58,000 nucleotides of DNA from Adiantum capillus-veneris (GCA_014529385.2 CM043959.1:63629753-63687752); one strand, 5' to 3'; counted from the first letter of the stretch, positions 12,841 to 24,290 are shown. The notes: generated from the letters alone by a model not told the origin. A program made the numbers and translations.

Positions 12841-13060
12841 TCACATAGCTTCCTCAAGTTGATGATGAAGTCCTCGGCATCATGTCCCACAACAAAATAT
12901 TTGTTTTGGGAGGCTTGCACACCTCATGGCCTACATGTTGCTAGGAATGGGATATTCCATGAACCTTTGGGTTCTTCATCACAATCCTTCAGTAGCACTC
13001 CATTGACATCCAAAATAACAAGGCGCCTATCACTCTCCATCACATCTGTTGGAATTAATG
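12841..13060 (-). pseudogene. FCP1/NIF-like phosphatase relic, copy B
   Basis: Minus-strand reading starts ESDRRLVILDVNGVLLKDC, the motif I region of plant FCP1/NIF-like HAD proteins. Here the first Asp is kept and the second catalytic position is Asn, as in many plant members. It continues through a divergent linker with one in-frame TGA (CGA or TGG decay) to FVVGHDAEDFIINLRKLC, which aligns with the family's RPG..EFL segment. The rest of the domain is not found downstream. It is clearly related in wording to copy A at 1700-2514 (shared NGVLLK core and spacing). The Cys-containing ORF next upstream on the same strand may be an earlier exon of the same gene. It is a fragment and not a functional phosphatase. 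Confidence 0.55.
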
Positions 13061-13357
13061 TATATAATCCTGCTTCCACAAGCCACCAGATGTCCCTAGT
13101 TATAGTACTACTAAACTATATGAGTAGAAGAACACAGCCTTTTTGAAATAGCAAAGTCAAACATTAGGCACCATAAAAGTTTACCAATTTTTGAGACTAG
13201 GACATGAGAGTTTAAAAACACATTGACATATTTCAAGAGTAGAGTAAAACAACACCAAATCTACTGACATAAGCAAAATGGGATGGCATTTCATATTAAG
13301 CAAGAAGCAACTACAAAAAATACTATCACGAAAGCTAATTCTTGTAGGTTCGCGATT

Positions 13358-14131
13358 TCATGCCACAACTAGAGGGGCACTTTTAGATTTCACATTGAAG
13401 AGTTGGGAGAGGGTGGCTAAGTCAATGCTATCACATGTTTCTAAGGGTGTCACATCATGCATCTCATCCACACCTTTGCCCTTTTCTGAAACTTTGGCCT
13501 CCTCTACGCCTTTAGCCACCTTTGCACCTTTAGCCCCTCTGGCCTCCTTTGTGCCAAAATCCTCCTCTGAGCCTTTGGGCTCCTCGGCACCTATGGCATC
13601 CTGTGCACTTTTAGCATGTTTTGTTGTCAAGTTTTTATTCTTTCTCCTATTTCTACCCACCTTTTCCTCTAAAATTTTTGATGCTGCACCCAGAAACTCT
13701 GCCATTGAGAGAACTTCAACTTCCACCTCTTCAGGCCTGCATTTCTTTGTTGATCTTCTTGCCTTGATCAATTTTCATTTCAAACACTTTTTGAGCGAAT
13801 CTCTTCCCCCCTATTAGTTCTCCTGCTACCTTCATGTAAATAACTTTTGTTCTCAACATATTTGCAAAACACAATGGGGATGGTATTGACGTCAGCAGGG
13901 AAGTATGAAGGTACCAACCACATAAGAAGCCTCCAAAGCCTCTCCACAAGAAACACAAGTACCAAACACATGAATTGTGTTTTTAGTGTCCACAACGTGA
14001 GGCCTTGGAGTCAATGTGTATGCCATCCTCCTCTTCATAAAAGCACACAAGTTCCTTACAAAATAGTAATGGTCCTTGTTTTCCAAGAGCTCATTATAGA
14101 GCTTGGCATACTCCATCTGCAAAATAGACAT
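13358..14131 (-). pseudogene. Unrecognised Cys- and charge-rich protein, broken
   Basis: The first open frame (14131 down to 13892) has many aromatic and basic residues and a CVSCGEALEASYVV segment that may be one half of a zinc-binding site. The frame then shifts; readable continuations in other frames cover 13731-13958. A final open frame (13771-13358) is basic at its start and then becomes a run of Ala, Lys, Glu and Gly in imperfect short repeats (GAKGAKVAKGVEEAK). I do not recognise the family. Frameshifts near 13900 and 13780, if not introns, make it a pseudogene. It sits just upstream, on the same strand, of FCP1-like relic B, so the two could be exons of one gene. The long plus-strand frame over the same bases is an antisense shadow of the Ala/Lys/Glu-rich part. 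Confidence 0.35.
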
Positions 14132-14180
14132 ACTCTAGTAACTTATCTACGAAAAAAAAAATAGCAAGGAAGAATACAAG

Positions 14181-14600
14181 TAGTACCAAACCAATATAAA
14201 AATAGTACCAAAATAAAACCAAAACAATACCAAAATAGTAGCAAGTGAAATTCAAACTAGTACCAAGATAGTATCAAAATAGGTAAAATTATAGCAAAGC
14301 AATTCTAAACAGCACTCTATTGGTACAATGAAGTACCAAAATCTTCTAGGAAAAACCCAAGCAGTACTAAAACTTAGTATAGCAGTAACAATGTAATACC
14401 AAAAAAGTTTCAAAACAATAACAATATAGTACCAAATGTATAGCAAAACAGTACCATAACAAGTAAAATTGAACCAAATTAATTCTAAATAGCACTATAT
14501 TGGTACAACAAGGATCCAAAAACTCATAAGAGATACCCAAAAAGGCCCAATGAGACCAATTACTTGTAACAAAGTTATTCCAAACCAGTATCAATTCACC
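14181..14600. repeat. Degenerate GTACCAAAA-type repeat array
   Basis: About 420 bases built from imperfect copies of the word AGTACCAAAA with AT-rich spacers, giving periodic WYYIV-like nonsense peptides on the minus strand. Related words also occur near 12240-12310. It lies between the minus-strand ORF and the plus-strand Harbinger transposase. Confidence 0.7.
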
Positions 14601-14980
14601 AAAATAGTATCAATAGTCAACCTCTAGGTGGCAATGGAGCCACAACAATCTTATGTAATTATTGCTTTGATGTCCGCCATAATAGTAGAAATCATACAGA
14701 CGTGGGAGACAATGTCAACCCTTTTGGATGATACTATCGTCAAAGGAGACCAAAATCATTTTGAAGAAAGTACTATTTTGCCTCTTCTCTACTCCTATGG
14801 GGGGACTTCTTTTGGGAGAAGAGTGCTATATTTCCAGAGCCAATTCAATGAATTGAATTGAATGTCAATAGTACATGAAACCGGGATCTTCCATCAGCTG
14901 GTGGTATCATTTTGTGTTTTATGCACAAGAGGAGGATCTCTTTTGGTTTTTGTACCAACTTCTCTAGCAAATAGTGTATT

Positions 14981-15904
14981 TTGTACGAGATGACATGTAG
15001 AGAAGGGATATCCCCTCTTAGCTTGGTAAACTACCAAGGAGTATTTTTAAAGTGGAAAAGAAAGTTGGAATTGCAATCATGCTTTTGGCATGTGACAATA
15101 GACAATACCATATTGCAAACACATTTGGGTCTGGAAGGTCAACAGTTTCCAAGTTCTTGCATCAATTTGTGGGCTCATTGTGTAGAAATGCAAGTTGTTG
15201 TCTTCGATAGCGAGAGACACAAGGTCAGTTTCAAGATTTCAAGGATGGCTTACAATCATTTCAAGGTCTACCAAACTAAAGTGGTGCAATTGACGCAACC
15301 CACTTCAACATTACCATTCAATGAGAGGACTGAGGCTTGGTATGATTGGAAAGGAAACTATAACATGGTGATGCAAGGAATAGTCAACCACAAAATATAA
15401 CTTATGGAAATCAATATAGAATGTCCTTTCTCATGAAATGACAAATGAATTTCACGGAACACCACTGGAATCTAAAGGACGTGTCAATCAAGGGAGAGGT
15501 TGTGTGGAGTGGCATTCAATTTCCTGACAAGTTGATACCCAAATATATTGTGGGAGATGGAGGCTATGTGCTTCTTAAATGGATGATGATACCTTATCGT
15601 AGGGGAACTATTGATCTCCACACAACATAAGAAATACAACTTCAAGTAGTTCTACACTAGGAGAAACCATCGAGTTTCCTAAATTGGCCACTCTACCATC
15701 AATCATCTACACCTACTGCATTCTACATAAGTTTCTTATGGAAATCAACAATGAACCTGAAATGGATCAACAATCATTTGAAGTCAGTGACCCTTTGGTG
15801 GACAATCCATTTTCTCAAGAAGAACGGTCATAGCTTCTAAACACGATAGAGGGAGAGACAATAGGAAGCGAGGTGATGGAGTACATTGACATGCAATGTG
15901 TTTG
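14981..15904 (+). pseudogene. PIF/Harbinger DDE transposase pseudogene
   Basis: Reading across frames on the plus strand gives the order expected of a PIF/Harbinger transposase (DDE_Tnp_4). An N-terminal KKVGIAIMLLA segment is followed by FGSGRSTVSKFLHQFVGSLC, the helix-turn-helix typical of the family. Next come QGLPN.SGAIDATHFNI with the first catalytic Asp, EAWYDWKGNYNMVMQGIV, KGEVVW, and the second Asp region PKYIVGDGGYVLLKWMMIPY at about 15531-15590. A C-terminal LPSIIYTYCILHKFLMEI segment, usual near the family's end, is followed by a stop at 15902-15904. Several frameshifts and stops (around 15060, 15290, 15400 and 15630) prevent translation. A weak 5' continuation may exist from 14628. 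The partner gene of this transposon type lies downstream in convergent orientation. Confidence 0.78.
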
Positions 15905-16899
15905 ATTAGAATAAGGAATTTTTCCTCTTTCATTGCAAGAGATAGGCACCACTTTGTAATTGTCTAGCTACTTTATTTGGATGTCATGTCGATTGACTCT
16001 TGCAATTTAGTGTGATTATTTAATGCAATCTGGTTGTTTTCTTCATTGTCATCTCATGAAGTTTAATGAAATTAGTTACTATGATCTGGCTTGGAAGTGT
16101 TGAGATTGTTTCTATTTCTGGTTGTTTCTAGATATATAGCTACCTTTGGTTGTTTTTAATGGTCTCTTCTGTTGGTGGTCTCATGCGATGGGCTTGAAAG
16201 TGTTGCATTTCTGTTTCGCTAGTTGTTTTTTGTGTAAATGTAGCTATTGTGGCTAATTCATGGGAGAGCCTTGAAAGTGCTAGAGCTATTTCTAATGCTG
16301 GTTTCTTCTAATGATATGTAGTTGATGATGGTTGTTTTTAATGGTTGCTAAACTACTACTTCTGCTATTGTTACATGCCATGAGCTAAGAGGTTTTAAGG
16401 TCATAGCTACTGCTAGCTCTTTCTAATGGTTGTTTTCTATTTTTTAAATTTCTAGTTGTTACATGTACTAAGCTTGGAAGTGTAATGTATCGATTGCTAT
16501 ATTAACACAAACCACAACATCACAATGATGGTTACATTAAAAAAAACAACTACACATAGACTAGTTTGAAAACATGTGTGTCCCTAATAAGATCATATTC
16601 CACAACTGGCTCAAGAATTCATGATGCTCCACCCAAGCCTCATGCTTGTTGGCCTTTGTGTATCAAGATCCATAGAATTTTTCCTCAAGGATGTCTTAAG
16701 TATCTTACAGCACAACAAAACACAATTTCTAATAGACCACCTGGACTGACACTACAACTTGCAAAATTAGAGAAACAAAAGCAACATCATTTCTTTTATT
16801 GATGTAGAAAATCACTTTTGTTTTGAGCATTACAAGGCCCATGGGTGATGTGAATCTAAAGACCCACAACAACTAAAATGTAAAACAACGGAATCCTAT
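15905..16899. repeat. Intergenic region with degenerate tandem repeat
   Basis: 16040-16490 contains about four to five imperfect copies of a 90-120-base unit, recognisable by words such as GCTTGGAAGTGTTG, TATTTCTAATG and GGTTGTTT. No gene is supported between the two convergent Harbinger ORFs. Confidence 0.45.
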
Positions 16900-17770
16900 A
16901 TTTTATATGATATCTTGGACATTGGGTGTGAAATGAGTCCATCCATAGCCTGAACAAAGAGGTTTTCCACTTGCAAAGAATCATCATGTCTTGCTATTCT
17001 TACTTGCTCTACATCGTCCATGGCCTTTGGCATGTCCCGTTTTGGCCTAACGTAGCCCAACATCTAGCTGATGTGTCCTCTTCCTAGCCTTCTTAGGGAC
17101 TCCACCATTGGTCAACGTCCTCTCAAATTAGATGTCTCCTCACCTACATCCATGAAGGTTCATGGTAGAGGAGAATTTGTAGCACTTATAGTTGGAACTT
17201 ATGGTTGTTTTTGCCTTCGTGATGACACTACAAGGTGGCACACAAAAGAGCCCAGTAGCCCATTAAACATGTAGTAATTTTTGTATCATGTCAATGAATA
17301 ACAAAGTGTGAGTTTGAATACCATTAGAAAAATTTAAAACTGATGCTGACAGATGAAGAACTGAATCATACCCCATACATCTCTCCATGAGCTTATACAA
17401 CTCTGACTCAAAATTGTTGCGAAAAAATTTATTCTACAACACCCTCTCTTTTGGTGACATAGACCACTAACTGCTGGATGGCAGATTCCTTTCCCAATCG
17501 CTGATGTCCTTGTAGCTCTGGTGAAGTTTCCTCTACTTCTCATAAGCGGTTTTCCAATCAACATGAAAGTATCATTGAGCACATAGGCCAACAATCTCTT
17601 CCCATTGTTCTTCTATGGTTTTGGATTTCTCAGCAACCCCCATGTGAAATATTTTGTCATCGTACTATGCCTTTGCCTCAATCAAAAAATCCCAATATGC
17701 TTGATAAAAAACCTTTTTCGATTGTAAGTATGCCTCCACGATGAGTTATGTGAAAAACAACATGAAAACT
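16900..17770 (-). pseudogene. Trihelix/Myb-like partner protein of PIF/Harbinger, pseudogene
   Basis: A single minus-strand frame from about 17760 down to 17341 reads an Ala/Lys-rich helix region, then IEEQWEEIVGLC, VDWKTAYEK.RKLHQSYKDISDWE and S.WSMSPKERVL, then FESELYKLMERCMGYD. The Trp spacing and the K..Y..I.DW..SG..SYW pattern match the trihelix/Myb_DNA-bind domain that binds transposon ends in PIF/Harbinger systems. Stops occur in frame at TGA and TAG around 17521-17580, TAG near 17470 and TAG near 17432; two of these fit C-to-T type decay of Arg and Trp codons. A basic PKKARKR patch lies further along near 17090. It is convergent with the transposase at 14981-15904, the usual two-gene content of such elements. 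Confidence 0.6.
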
Positions 17771-19516
17771 GCGATCCTGTGCGTAATACTCATGCGGACC
17801 CAAACTTGGTTTGTAATCATGTTGTGATACCAATATGACTGACTAGGGATTAGCACATGCACATCGCCACCCAACCATTCCTAATATAGGCCTTTGGTCT
17901 GCTAAATATAGTCCCCCGTGTACCACTACATGTGTGTCATGGCCCTTGGCCAAGCCCATCTTACCTTAGGCCTAACGCCATGTGTGAAGATATTTATGTG
18001 AAGATACTATGGGGGGCTATCCAACTAGAGTTAAGATACTAGCCAGAGGGATCGGCTTTGATATATGTTCAAGGTGCAAAGCAGCAAGTGAAGAACCTCT
18101 CACTCGCTCAAAGACTAGCCGATTATAAGAAGCCTTGTTGGAAAATTTTGTAAATGGATATAGAAGACTTGGAAGAATTTTTACTTCAAAACCGACCTAC
18201 TCTTGGGAGGAAAGATTGTGAATAACCAAGATCTATTAATCTTTACACAAAGCATCTATTTTTTCTACTGCAAAAAAGCCAGGAGGTCTAGGAACCTACG
18301 AGTCTTCGGAAGCGACCTCTCATTAGCTAGCTTCAAGAGGCTATCTAGGAAAGCAGGGAACTGCTCGTAGCTCTTGGAAAACAACAATAACTATGAGGAG
18401 TGGAAACAAGTAATTAAATCCATCACAATTTGGGTCTCAACTAGGGTAGATGGGCTAGTTTACATTCCAATTGTGAACAATGTGCTTCACCATTTGAAGC
18501 GCACAGGGGCGCAATCAATCCATATACTCTACACCTACTTGCAATGGTAACTTGGGTGGAAGGACGAGTCATACGACAAAGTTCTACACAATTTTTTTTT
18601 TCATGTGTAACAAAAACAGGGTGCCAAAAGGAAGCCGGTGTATCGGGGTTGGGGGGGGGGAGCTTTGAGGCACTGCTTCCAGCAAGTCTTGATGTCTGGA
18701 TTGTGCAACCACAAACTCATTCCACTCCTGCTAACCATGCAAGCATTGGGGCTGTATTTTTTCCCAATATTGGTATGAAAAAGTCTATATTACAAGGGGT
18801 CGACCCTTGTCTATAGAAAAAATATCCTGTAGAAAGAGAAATTCGAAGTGTAAGTGAGAGAATTTTGAATGTTTTGCAGAGCATCACATAAGTCCAAAGT
18901 AAAATCTAAATCCAACTATACTTCTAAACATTCCATAGCTAGAGAAAACTACATGACCTGCCCAAAGATCATAGGGGTGCCAAAAGGTCTCGTTAATCCC
19001 CTTTTTCTCTTGGTCCTGATTGCCTTTTTATCATCCACTAAGGTAGAAAAACTCCTAAATAAAAATCTCCAAGTGGAACCATGGCACCTTCTATCAACTC
19101 TCTCGCTCTCTAGGCAGAAAGAGAGATAAGGTAGATGCTCCTTTAGCTTGCCTTAATGTGTGTACTTTTATGGTGGATGTTGGACTGAGTAAACAAAAAA
19201 GTGACCCATCTCTCTTTTGTAAGGATGAAAGTAAATTTTTTTTGGTGGACAATGCTACCTTTTCTCTCTATCTATTATTTTGCCACCCTTCTCAACCTTG
19301 AGGTAAGAATCCATATCCAATGGAAATAGTGGGTGCAACAATGGCTTGAGACAAGTGTTGAGGGTTTGTATATTGTAGGTGGTGTCGAAACGCAGGTAGT
19401 GAGTAATCAGGATCTCTAAAAGACAACAAATCCTAGTATAGGACTCCACGCAATTTCCTATAGCTTTTTTAATTCATTAGGATACAATGCCGTTCAAAAT
19501 TGTGGTTTCTCATTAA
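17771..19516. other. No recognised gene; weak coding remnants
   Basis: The plus strand at 18000-18580 reads with few stops (for example around QVKNLSLAQRLADYKK) but matches no family I know. The rest is AT-rich and contains a short G run near 18650-18660. Nothing else is supported. Confidence 0.35.
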
Positions 19517-20854
19517 CACTAGAATGGTAACAGGACACTTTTATGTCCTTGGACACTTTTGTGTCCTGTTAAGTGACCATTTTGCTTGAATTATTTGAAG
19601 AGTATGAAAATGAATTTCTAGGTGCTATATATCCACAACGTTGCCTTATGAGCTGAAAAAAACTTAGCATTTTTTTTTGAGTATCGATCTCACCATTAAC
19701 CTTACTCTTGCACAACATTTTTGAACCTAAACTGTGTGAAAAAACGGGTCCTGTTTTTGGCTTTTTTTCAATTTTTGGCAACTATACCACTCTAAACTTC
19801 ATGTTTGTGAGGTTTAGATGGCTAGAGGTTAGGCCTTCATAGTTCTCAACATGTTTTGATGCTTGTAGGGAGAGCTAAGTGTTAAAATTTAAAGTTATGA
19901 CCAATTTACAAGAATTGCATAATCCTTTTTTTTTGCCAAAATTAGCACTTTTATGATTTTTTTGGTGGCTTTCTTGATATCCAAATTCAATTTTGATTGT
20001 GTAAGTGTAATGTATAACATAAAGCTAATCTTCCTTGAGTTTTGGGGGACCTAATATGCTATATAGCATAGTATATGATGATGGTTGAGTTTTTTGATTG
20101 TTGAAGAATACGATACATTTTAGAGTAGCAAGTATAACTTTCTCAATATTGCTAGTTTCTTAGGCCAATTGTGTGTATTTTGTAGGTAGTAACCATATCT
20201 AATCATAAACTACAAACTTGGCTAGATATTGAGTAGTTTCTATGGGTTTCTAGAGGTCATAATGCTAAACCCAGTTTTTTCATGTTTGCTGTATTTAGCA
20301 CTTTATCATTGCCCCCAAGATTCCAATTGTAAGAGATCCATTATCCTTTTGACATGCTCCATGGCTCCTTTTGAATCCAGAGGCCCAAAGGGAACTAAGA
20401 AAACATGTATATAGTATCTGTATTGAGCGTGACTATAGAAACTTTGATGATAGATCAGCAGAATGGCAAAAATGCAACTTTTTTGTACCTTTTTTTTTGC
20501 CCAAGAAAAAATTAGTGAGGTAAAAGCAACCATATTTTTTGGTTACCAACCCATTGAAGTTAACGGTGCATTTTATCTCATGTCCTATAAAAATCTCCAC
20601 TCTTATTTATATGCAATCAACCGTAAGAAATTGCTATTTTGGGCAAAATGCACTGGTCCATCAACTTTGGAGGCTTGTAGTGACCAAGGGATGAGAAAAA
20701 TTACAAGTTTCTCATTTTTTCCATATGTAGTAGTTATTGAACTATAAGATCATGAAAGGATTTTTCAAAATGAGTGGATCTACTATGGTTTTGGAATTTT
20801 TTCCCAAAACCCTGAAAGGACACTTTTATGTCCTGTTAGGTTACCATTCTAGTG
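19517..20854. mobile_element. TTAA-flanked terminal-inverted-repeat element, 1338 bp
   Basis: CACTAGAATGGTAAC at 19517-19531 is repeated exactly in inverted form at 20840-20854. Both ends are flanked directly by TTAA (19513-19516 and 20855-20858). Just inside each end is a near-palindromic AGGACACTTTTATGTCCT word: one at 19532-19549 followed by a variant GGACACTTTTGTGTCCT, and one at about 20818-20835. A TTAA duplication is typical of piggyBac-type insertion. The interior has only short unrelated frames and no transposase, so it is non-autonomous. Despite starting CACTA it lacks the 3-bp duplication of CACTA elements. Ends and duplication are seen directly; superfamily is inference. Confidence 0.78.
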
Positions 20855-20942
20855 TTAACCCATGTGGCATACTTTCAAACAGCAGGTTTGATTGTTATGT
20901 TGTTTAATATGTCTCATACACTTTTTATAGCGCTACATCAAT

Positions 20943-21338
20943 ATCATCTGGCTTTATTTTCCTGCAGCTACCTCCACCCTATATAGTCTTATGTCCAGCC
21001 TGGATCACCTTTCCTCATCATCATGGCAAACTACATGAAAACGACAATATGAAAGCACACACTCTACAAGGTTTAGATATTTTCTCACTTTAAGAAAAAT
21101 GTCTTTTTTCTACCCTCTTTTGCACCCTAATGTGTAAATAATCATCTGGCTTTATTTGCCTGTAGCTACCTCCACCCTATATAGTTTTATGTCCAACCTG
21201 CATCACCTTTCCTCATCATCATGGCAAACTGCATGAAAACGACAACAGGAAAGCACACACTCTACAAGGTTTATATATTTTCTCACTTTGAGAAAAAGGT
21301 CTTTTTTCTACCCTCTTTTGCACCCTAATGTGTAAATA
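20943..21338. repeat. 198-bp tandem duplication
   Basis: Two head-to-tail copies, 20943-21140 and 21141-21338, both starting ATCATCTGGCTTTATTT and ending GTGTAAATA. They differ at roughly a dozen positions. Confidence 0.95.
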
Positions 21339-23700
21339 ACACAGGAAGTGTGAGCTATTTTTCTCATTGCTTTTTTTTTCAATGGTTATTTTTCTTATCC
21401 ATGCATCAAATTTTCTTATTCTCAAAGTGAGAATAAATCCCTTGCAAAATTAATAAAGTAGTGATGTGAAAAATAATCAAGCTCATAATTATTATTTTCT
21501 TTCTTCAATTCATAAAGAGAAAAATTTGTTAACGCATAATAATTGTTGGTCCTATGGAACAAAAAACCAAAGTCACAATATGAAAATAATTTTCACTCAA
21601 GACCTTGCAAGTTCATGGTGTGAATGTTTTCTAGTCGATGCTCTTAAAGATTGTATTGTACCACAAAGTAGGTAAAAATTGGCACCTTATAAATATTTTC
21701 ATTCTATTATATTGCTAGTGCAAATATTTTCACTCTTAACCGAGAGAATTATGAATCTTGAGTGTAAATTATTTCCACTTTTGACATTGTAAAATTTTCA
21801 TTCTTAAGTTGTCTTTTTTAACGAGCTAGTCAAATATCTTTTTTAACGAGCTAGTCAATACATTGGATAGGTAGAAAACTAGTGGAATTTTTTTCTAGCT
21901 GGAGCCTTTGGCCTTATTTTCTATGCAAAAGAGATACATTAATGGTCGCCATTAGTGAAAAAAGAAAGAATAGGGTAAATTTTGTGCACTTTAGAATGAC
22001 AAAAGGATCCTTATTCTTATATATAGTTTTTTGTAGTGAATTATTCACACCTAAAAAGTTTACACATTAGAAACATTCACACCTCTAATGTATTTTCATA
22101 GCTATAAATTTATCACATATGGAAAGGAATCTCTATCTTGTATGCATAAAACTATCCAAATTATGGGATAACCTCAATTCATACATCTTTTATGGCTAGT
22201 TGTTTAGTATGAAAACTGCTAAGAGTGATCAATCAACTATCATACAAGCATTCAAGACTATAACAAGAGTAATAATTCGTTGAGATCATATCAATTAACT
22301 TGTCCCACAAAATCTTTTAGCTTTATAGGCTAGATATGCGCATACGCAATACATGTCAAATTGCACAAACAAGATGTCAAAAATAGTGACACTTTATCAC
22401 CAAAGTTCCATAGTGAACTTGATTTTAAACAAGCTTAGCTTCATCCTGACCCATATCTTTATCATTAATGTCTTTGAAATTAATATGGTTTTGCCCAATG
22501 GACCAATATACTAAAACATCCAATGCCTTCGAGTCTTTGCATTCTTTCTTGAAATGGAATGATTCCTTCCGAGTAGTCCATTGCAACTCTTTTAAAAAGT
22601 CAACTAGTCACCAATACATGAGATCTATGTTGTGCTCGCCCATTAGTTTTAGAGCTATTTCGTCTTTTGTTGTCATCTTAAGTGTCCCATTCTGCAAAAA
22701 TTATATTACACTTGTATAAGGACCTTGATAAAAAATCTCTTAAATTTACAATGCAACACGCTCATTTGTAAGACCAAAGATGTTAGTAGCAATACATGAG
22801 TCAATTATGTCATTTTCTTATGAGAAGGAATCAAATTCCTCTTTTTAGACTTGTAAACTTGCAATAAAATAGAAACAATTCACAACATTAAAACATGCTT
22901 GATTGGAATTGGTATACCAAGAAAAGGGCTTGTTCCATGGTACAGATTTTCGCTTTGTATCTAGCAGGAACTTTGGTAACTCTTCTAGCTTTTCCACTTT
23001 CTCTTGCTTCTCCCTACAAAGACCATTCCATCTCAAAAACATTATATAAAAGAGATTTAAAGTCTCTACCAAAGTGTTGACAATGAGCAAACCCTTGAAA
23101 TCGTGACATCATTGTGAGATGATTTCTTGTTTGTGAGATCATTTAAAGGCTACAAAAATAAGAATTGCTAGAGCCCTTTCAAGGGGGTCACCCTTTAATG
23201 ACATCAAATTACCAATATCAAACCTTTTTCTTTGAAGGTCTCTTTGTTTCCACACTATAAGTAAACATATAGATACCATTCAAATACCATTAATAGATAG
23301 AGTTTTGTTCTTCACACTTTGTCTTTGGGACAAATATTACAAGCTCATTCAAGCACATGACCTTTGGATTATTTTTTGATATGGTAATGGGCAGTGTAGT
23401 ATCATCATCCTAAAAAAAATTTGGCATCAACATGCAAGTCCCAAGATTTAGCTGAACAAGATAACAAACCAAAGAAGTCTACCCATCCAGATGTCTCCGT
23501 ATCACTTCTGTCGTCAAAGTCTACTAATGCATGGTTAAGCATCTATATAAACTACCATCTATAAGCAAAAAATTAGGTCGCAACCCATGACATAACCAAT
23601 TCTAGAAAGAAATCCTTACAAAATACTTGATGATTGAAATGCCATGGTCTTCACCAGCTTTTGCCAAATCAAACATCTTCCATGTCATCTACACACCAAC
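21339..23700. other. AT-rich region; unidentified minus-strand coding remnants
   Basis: No gene is supported. On the minus strand, 22370-23090 reads for long stretches in one or other frame with balanced composition (for example KMTTKDEIALKLMGEHNIDLM). 23300-23690 gives further pieces. This suggests a decayed minus-strand gene, but I recognise no domain. Confidence 0.35.
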
Positions 23701-23876
23701 ACCAATAAATTAGAGATATCAAAGTGAATACATGTAAGGCCCCTGGTGGGAATGCCTTCAAATGAAACTCCCAACCCCCCTTTATATAGCCCCTGGGCCT
23801 CATTCCCTATCCACACTAGCAGTCGGACCCTTGGGCATGGTCCTTGAGTACTCGGGTTTATGCCCTTGGCATGACA
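23701..23876 (-). mobile_element. Candidate 3' LTR (partial) of minus-strand gypsy element
   Basis: On the minus strand a purine-rich AGGAGGGGAGTAA is followed by TGTCATGCC from 23876 downward. A TATATAAA box follows at about 23782-23788, as expected inside an LTR. The far boundary was not identified and no second copy is present. Confidence 0.4.
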
Positions 23877-23879
23877 TTA

Positions 23880-24290
23880 CTCCCCTCCTAGAGAAGTGTT
23901 TCCGTTCTCAAAAACAAAAGTGGGGAGCTTCTTCTTAAGAAAACTAATGTTTTCCCAAATGGCACATTCTTCAAGTTGATCTTTCCACTTGACAAGAGCC
24001 TATCGACGCACATGATGACACATGCGTGCATCATGATAGTTGAGAATACATTCATGTTTATGCGGTATGGTAGGAGGCTCAACGAGATCAACCAAAAACT
24101 GTTGGTCAACAACATTGTTCTCCCATTCAAGTGTTTTCGCAAACGGCTTACATGAAAAACTGGATGAATATAAGAATGTAGCGGTAATGAGAGTTCGTAA
24201 GCTCCATCACCCACTTGCTTGAGTATCTTGAAAGGTCCACAATATCTTGAAAATAATTTAGGTAGTATTGTAACCTAATTGAATGGTGAA
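23880..24290 (-). pseudogene. Ty3/gypsy integrase C-terminus / chromodomain-like fragment
   Basis: Minus-strand reading gives a KLFSRYCGPFKILK segment, VGDGAYELSLPLHSYIHPVFHVSRLRKHL (the conserved post-integrase module of Ty3/gypsy) and then a chromo-like stretch with QALVKWKDQLEECAIWE. It ends FENGNTSL close to a polypurine tract and LTR start. The reading frame is interrupted once near 24085. It is cut at its N-terminal side about 20 bases from an oppositely oriented Gag-like ORF, so the rest of the element is missing. Confidence 0.78.

Noticed and set aside
13278-13817. Plus-strand 179-codon open frame
   Set aside because: It lies antisense to the Ala/Lys/Glu-rich minus-strand ORF, and its Ser/Pro/Leu composition is the complement of that repeat. 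No independent support.
18000-18580. Plus-strand stretch with few stops as a gene
   Set aside because: No recognisable domain and frames break repeatedly; left as unassigned.
19517-20854. Interpretation of the CACTAGAA-ended element as a CACTA transposon
   Set aside because: Flanks show a 4-bp TTAA duplication rather than 3 bp, ends lack the usual CACTACAAGAAA form, and no subterminal CACTA-type repeats were seen.
22370-23690. Minus-strand gene between the 198-bp repeat and the gypsy tail
   Set aside because: Balanced composition hints at former coding, but no motif could be named and frames shift often; kept only as a note.
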